The position numbers and the translations under genes are program-made. The notes below the pieces were generated by a model. That model was not told where the DNA came from. It ran no database searches and saw nothing but the letters and a program-made list of their open reading frames with translations. DNA of 64,000 bases from Candidatus Obscuribacterales bacterium (lineage in GTDB: Bacteria > Cyanobacteriota > Vampirovibrionia > Obscuribacterales > Obscuribacteraceae), in NCBI GenBank assembly GCA_019637435.1, contig JAHBVO010000001.1, positions 806,001-870,000 of the forward strand, in the 5' to 3' direction. Of the stretch, positions 60,977 to 64,000 are shown piece after piece. The number at the start of each line of letters is the position of its first letter. The stretch's first letter is position 1.

Positions 60977-63298
60977 ATGGATGATAAGAAACCGCTCGAT
61001 GTTGCAGGCAAATTGGCGAGGAAAAAGCTAAAGGGTAATTTTTCGCAGAAAGACTACAAACATCCCGCTGCAGCATGGGGCGCGGCTTTCAGTGTTGCTC
61101 GCGTCTTGATTGAACAGCAAGAGGTCGTTCAAGGCGTCGAAGCAATCTTTCGGATGAATCACGAAAACGGCGGGTTTGATTGCCCCGGATGTGCCTGGCC
61201 TGATGACCGCAAAGGGCTGCGGATGGACATTTGCGAAAATGGCATCAAGCACGTCACCTGGGAGATGACTAAGAAGCGGTGCGATAGAGAATGGTTTGAA
61301 CGTCATCCGGTAAAGCAACTGGAAGCATGCAGCGATTTCGAGTTGGAGAACGTCGGGCGTTTGACTGAACCCATGCGCTATAACGCAACAACAGATCGCT
61401 ACGTGCCGGTCAGTTGGAGCGACGCGTTTCAGCTGATTGCTCAGCATTTGAACTCGCTGGAATCGCCTAACGAAGCGAGTTTCTACACATCAGGGCGCTT
61501 GTCTAACGAAGCCACGTTCCTGTATCAGCTGTTCTCTCGTGAGTTCGGAACCAACAATCTTCCGGACTGCTCAAATATGTGTCATGAAGCCAGTGGGCGC
61601 GCTCTCAGTGCGGCGATTGGAACAGGAAAGGGCACTTGCGATCTGGTTGATTTGCAGAAGACAGATGCAATCTTTGTGATTGGTGTGAATGTCGCAACTA
61701 ACGCTCCACGCATGCTAACTGCTCTTGGTGATGGCGTTAACGAGCGAGACATGAAGATAGTCCACATCAATCCGCTTATAGAAGTCGCAGCAACTGAGGC
61801 AATCACGCCTCACGAAATCATGGCTATGCTCACGTTCAAATCGACGAAAACGTCATCTCTGAATCTACAACCTCGAGTCGGAGGCGACTTTGCAATTATC
61901 CGCGGGATTGGCAAGTATTTGCTCGAACAGTTTCAATCTGACAGATCCGCGCTTGATGTTCCATTTATCGAAAAACATACGCACTGTTTTGACGCTTACA
62001 AGAACGTTTGCGAAAGCACAACGTGGGAGGATATAGAAAAGCAATCAGGCGTTTCAACAGCCGAAATTGTAAAAGCTGCAGAGATTTACCGGCAGGCGAA
62101 AACCGCGATCATGAGCTGGTGTTTGGGAGTCACTCAGCACGAATTTGGTGTTGACACCATAAGAGAAATGGTCAACGTTCTTTTACTGCGCGGCAACCTC
62201 GGAAAAGAGGGCGCTGGAGCTGTTCCCATTCGCGGACATAGCAACGTTCAGGGTAATAGAACCTGCGGCATTCATCACGCGCCTCCTGAGGCGTGGCTAG
62301 CCAAAATGGATAAAGCTTGTGGTATCACATCGCCGCGGGAACACGGGCTTGATACGGTTAGAACAATCGAAGCCATGTATGAGGGGCGCGTAAAGGTTTT
62401 CATTGGCATGGGCGGAAACTTCGCTTCTGCTACCCCTGATACCGAAAAAACTTTCGAAGCAATGCGGCGTTGTCCATTGACCGTGCATGTCAGTACGAAA
62501 CTCAATCGCAGCCATGTCATACACGGCAAAGATGCGCTTATTCTGCCCTGTTTGGGGAGGACGGAAAACGACGAACAGGCAGCTGGTCCACAACAGATTA
62601 CCGTGGAAGATTCGATGAGTATGGTTCACCTCTCTCGGGGAACTCGTCGACCAGCCTCTGACAAATTACGCTCCGAATGTGCCATCATCGCTGGTATCGC
62701 GCGTGCAACGATGCCTGCATCAAAAACGCCCTGGGAAGAGTATGTCGGGAATTACGATTTGATTCGCGATAAGATGGCCGAGGCGATTGACGGCTTTGAG
62801 AATTTCAATAAGCGCGTTCGTGAGCCCCTTGGTTTCAGACTCGCTCAGCCCGCTCGAGAATTGAACTTTCTCACCGATACAGGGAAGGCTAATTTCTCCG
62901 CTGTTCCACTGCGCGATACTCTGCCACCAGCAGGGAAGCTGATGCTCTGTACAATGCGCTCTCACGATCAATTCAACACCACTGTGTACTCAAACAACGA
63001 TCGCTATCGTGGCGTTCACAACCTTCGGAGACTGGTGTTGATGAACGAAATAGACATGCAAAGTCGCGGTTTGGAAGAGTTCGATGAGACTGATATCGTT
63101 TCCTACGCAAAGGATGGTTCTACGCGCTCGGTATCAGGTTTTCGCGCTGTCAGATATAACATTCCGAAAGGAAGCGTGGCAGGTTACATGCCTGAGTTAA
63201 ATGTCCTCATACCGCTCGGAGACTACAGCGAGCAGAGCGATCAGCCTCTCATGAAGCAGATTCTCGTGGATATAACTCGATCCGAAATTCAATCATAG
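60977..63298 (+). CDS. FdhF/YdeP-family molybdopterin oxidoreductase
   Basis: A 773-residue cytoplasmic molybdoenzyme alpha subunit. N-terminal HENGGFDCPGCAWPD has the two Cys of YdeP proteins rather than a full [4Fe-4S] set. Then DCSNMCHEASGRALSAAIGT and 'TKTAIMSWCLGVTQHEFG'-like blocks fit the bis-MGD enzymes. The ATG at 60977 is preferred because AAGGGA lies 6 bases before; a GTG at 60953 is in the same frame. YdeP relatives are linked to acid or formate metabolism. The next gene, fdhD, 10 bp downstream, sulfurates the Mo of such enzymes and supports the call. Confidence 0.9.
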   Translation: MDDKKPLDVAGKLARKKLKGNFSQKDYKHPAAAWGAAFSVARVLIEQQEVVQGVEAIFRMNHENGGFDCPGCAWPDDRKGLRMDICENGIKHVTWEMTKKRCDREWFERHPVKQLEACSDFELENVGRLTEPMRYNATTDRYVPVSWSDAFQLIAQHLNSLESPNEASFYTSGRLSNEATFLYQLFSREFGTNNLPDCSNMCHEASGRALSAAIGTGKGTCDLVDLQKTDAIFVIGVNVATNAPRMLTALGDGVNERDMKIVHINPLIEVAATEAITPHEIMAMLTFKSTKTSSLNLQPRVGGDFAIIRGIGKYLLEQFQSDRSALDVPFIEKHTHCFDAYKNVCESTTWEDIEKQSGVSTAEIVKAAEIYRQAKTAIMSWCLGVTQHEFGVDTIREMVNVLLLRGNLGKEGAGAVPIRGHSNVQGNRTCGIHHAPPEAWLAKMDKACGITSPREHGLDTVRTIEAMYEGRVKVFIGMGGNFASATPDTEKTFEAMRRCPLTVHVSTKLNRSHVIHGKDALILPCLGRTENDEQAAGPQQITVEDSMSMVHLSRGTRRPASDKLRSECAIIAGIARATMPASKTPWEEYVGNYDLIRDKMAEAIDGFENFNKRVREPLGFRLAQPARELNFLTDTGKANFSAVPLRDTLPPAGKLMLCTMRSHDQFNTTVYSNNDRYRGVHNLRRLVLMNEIDMQSRGLEEFDETDIVSYAKDGSTRSVSGFRAVRYNIPKGSVAGYMPELNVLIPLGDYSEQSDQPLMKQILVDITRSEIQS

Positions 63299-63308
63299 TG
63301 GGGGTGAT

Positions 63309-64000
63309 ATGAAGCGAAGAAACGACAGAAACATCGTCGTGGTTGAGACGCATAAGCTCCGTGGTGGAGCTTTGGAAGCCTGTTCCGATAGCTTGTCGGT
63401 AGAGGAGCCACTTGAGATAAAGATTGAGTCTGATGGGGAGGTCCGAACGGTAGCCGTTACCATGCGCACTCCCGGTAATGATGCCGAACTCGCTGCCGGT
63501 TTCCTATTTGCAGAGTCGATTATTGAAAGCTATTCACAGGTTGAAAAAATCACACTGGATAGATGCAACGGCGTAGTCGTCTCGCTCAAAGCGGGTGGGT
63601 CCTTTACTTTTGAGGGATTGGAACGACATTCGTATGTCAACTCAAGCTGTGGGGTTTGCGGAAAGAAGTCGATTGCCAGTGTTTTAAAACGTATTGATAC
63701 TTCTAATTCTCCAAGCTGCTCGGGTCTGTTGCCGCGCCCAGAACTGCAATCCGACTCGTTCTTAGTAGATTCCACTCTTATTGCGACCATGTCCCGAAGT
63801 GTTCGACTAATGCAAAGTGACTTCGACACCACAGGCGGTATTCATGCATCGGCTCTGTTCACTCCTTCCGGACGACTAATCGAACTCAGGGAAGACGTGG
63901 GGCGCCATAACGCTCTCGACAAGCTCGTCGGAGCAATGCTGATGCGGAAAAGCCTGCCGCTCGATCAGTCCATTTTGTTTCTCAGTGGACGAGCAAGTTT
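63309..64000 (+). CDS. fdhD: FdhD sulfur-carrier protein, 3' end cut off
   Basis: The frame starts at ATG 63309, 10 bp after the molybdoenzyme, with GGGGGTG before it, and stays open to the window edge (230 codons). Typical marks: EEPLEIKIESDG, RTPGNDAELAAGFLFAE, the conserved Cys loop SSCGVCGKKS, and TTGGIHASALF followed by REDVGRHNALDKLVG. FdhD moves sulfur from IscS to the Mo cofactor of formate dehydrogenases. Pairing with the upstream enzyme is functional evidence for both. Confidence 0.95.
   Translation, partial: MKRRNDRNIVVVETHKLRGGALEACSDSLSVEEPLEIKIESDGEVRTVAVTMRTPGNDAELAAGFLFAESIIESYSQVEKITLDRCNGVVVSLKAGGSFTFEGLERHSYVNSSCGVCGKKSIASVLKRIDTSNSPSCSGLLPRPELQSDSFLVDSTLIATMSRSVRLMQSDFDTTGGIHASALFTPSGRLIELREDVGRHNALDKLVGAMLMRKSLPLDQSILFLSGRAS

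Noticed and set aside
1..64000. Search for tRNA, rRNA, CRISPR arrays, transposases, integrases and phage genes
   Set aside because: No T-loop signatures with matching stems, no regular spaced repeats and no mobile-element proteins were seen by eye.

Overview
The window looks like a chromosomal segment of a non-photosynthetic relative of cyanobacteria (Candidatus Melainabacteria/Vampirovibrionia, perhaps Obscuribacterales). This rests on gene style and is inference only. Supporting points are a system II (ResB/CcsB) cytochrome c assembly operon beside a long-chain prenyl synthase, several membrane Ser/Thr kinases, a DUF4388 protein, LytR-CpsA-Psr and Lnt envelope genes, medium GC, and frequent GTG/TTG starts. 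No photosynthesis genes, rRNA, tRNA, CRISPR array, transposase or prophage were seen. The window begins inside a small secreted-protein gene and ends inside fdhD.

Layout. 1-6.7 kb: a DUF6745 protein divergent from a small 'QGDVLL' protein, a 1097-residue VIT/VWA membrane protein and a slipin. 6.8-13 kb: a YdjM-like membrane protein, a secreted TPR/NHL protein, and a membrane-spanning Rad50/SbcC-like ATPase with an SbcD/Mre11-like partner whose metal site is damaged. 13-18.4 kb: thiolase, a large secreted LRV-repeat solenoid and a DUF4388 protein. 18.7-29 kb: mostly hypothetical and signalling genes, including a histidine kinase without its phospho-acceptor histidine, an LCP protein, a TPR-matrixin protease and a Gfo/Idh/MocA oxidoreductase. 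29-34.2 kb: an HME-RND metal efflux operon with a leader peptide and a Cys-rich secreted protein but no outer-membrane factor. 34.2-39.3 kb: MFS transporter, EngB, phosphoglycerate kinase, GAPDH and NFU-type Fe-S scaffold, with three recognisable terminators. 39.4-45 kb: two tandem membrane kinases, a PIN toxin-antitoxin pair and two paralogous tiny membrane proteins. 44.9-55.3 kb: overlapping lnt/DUF192/crotonase operon (Lnt nucleophile and crotonase glutamates missing), RuvC, a 54-residue membrane protein, HAD phosphatase, cobalamin-binding protein, FMN alpha-hydroxyacid oxidase, M24 peptidase, a kinase with exported DP repeats, and an AbiTii-like protein. 55.5-60 kb: prenyl synthase, siroheme-synthase-like protein, ResB and CcsB in one operon. 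60.3-64 kb: SAF-like protein divergent from an FdhF/YdeP molybdoenzyme and FdhD.

The most striking pattern is the number of recognisable enzymes with a lost catalytic residue beside otherwise intact domains: the SbcD-like phosphoesterase, the histidine kinase, Lnt and the crotonase. A second pattern is short imperfect tandem duplications just after stop codons (6811-6877, 26100-26159) and a 20-bp tandem repeat between convergent genes (48776-48840). The best candidates for an undescribed system are the SbcCD-like membrane pair, the DUF6745/QGDVLL divergent pair, and the leader-controlled metal efflux operon. All functional statements come from reading the translated sequence and family knowledge; no database search was run.
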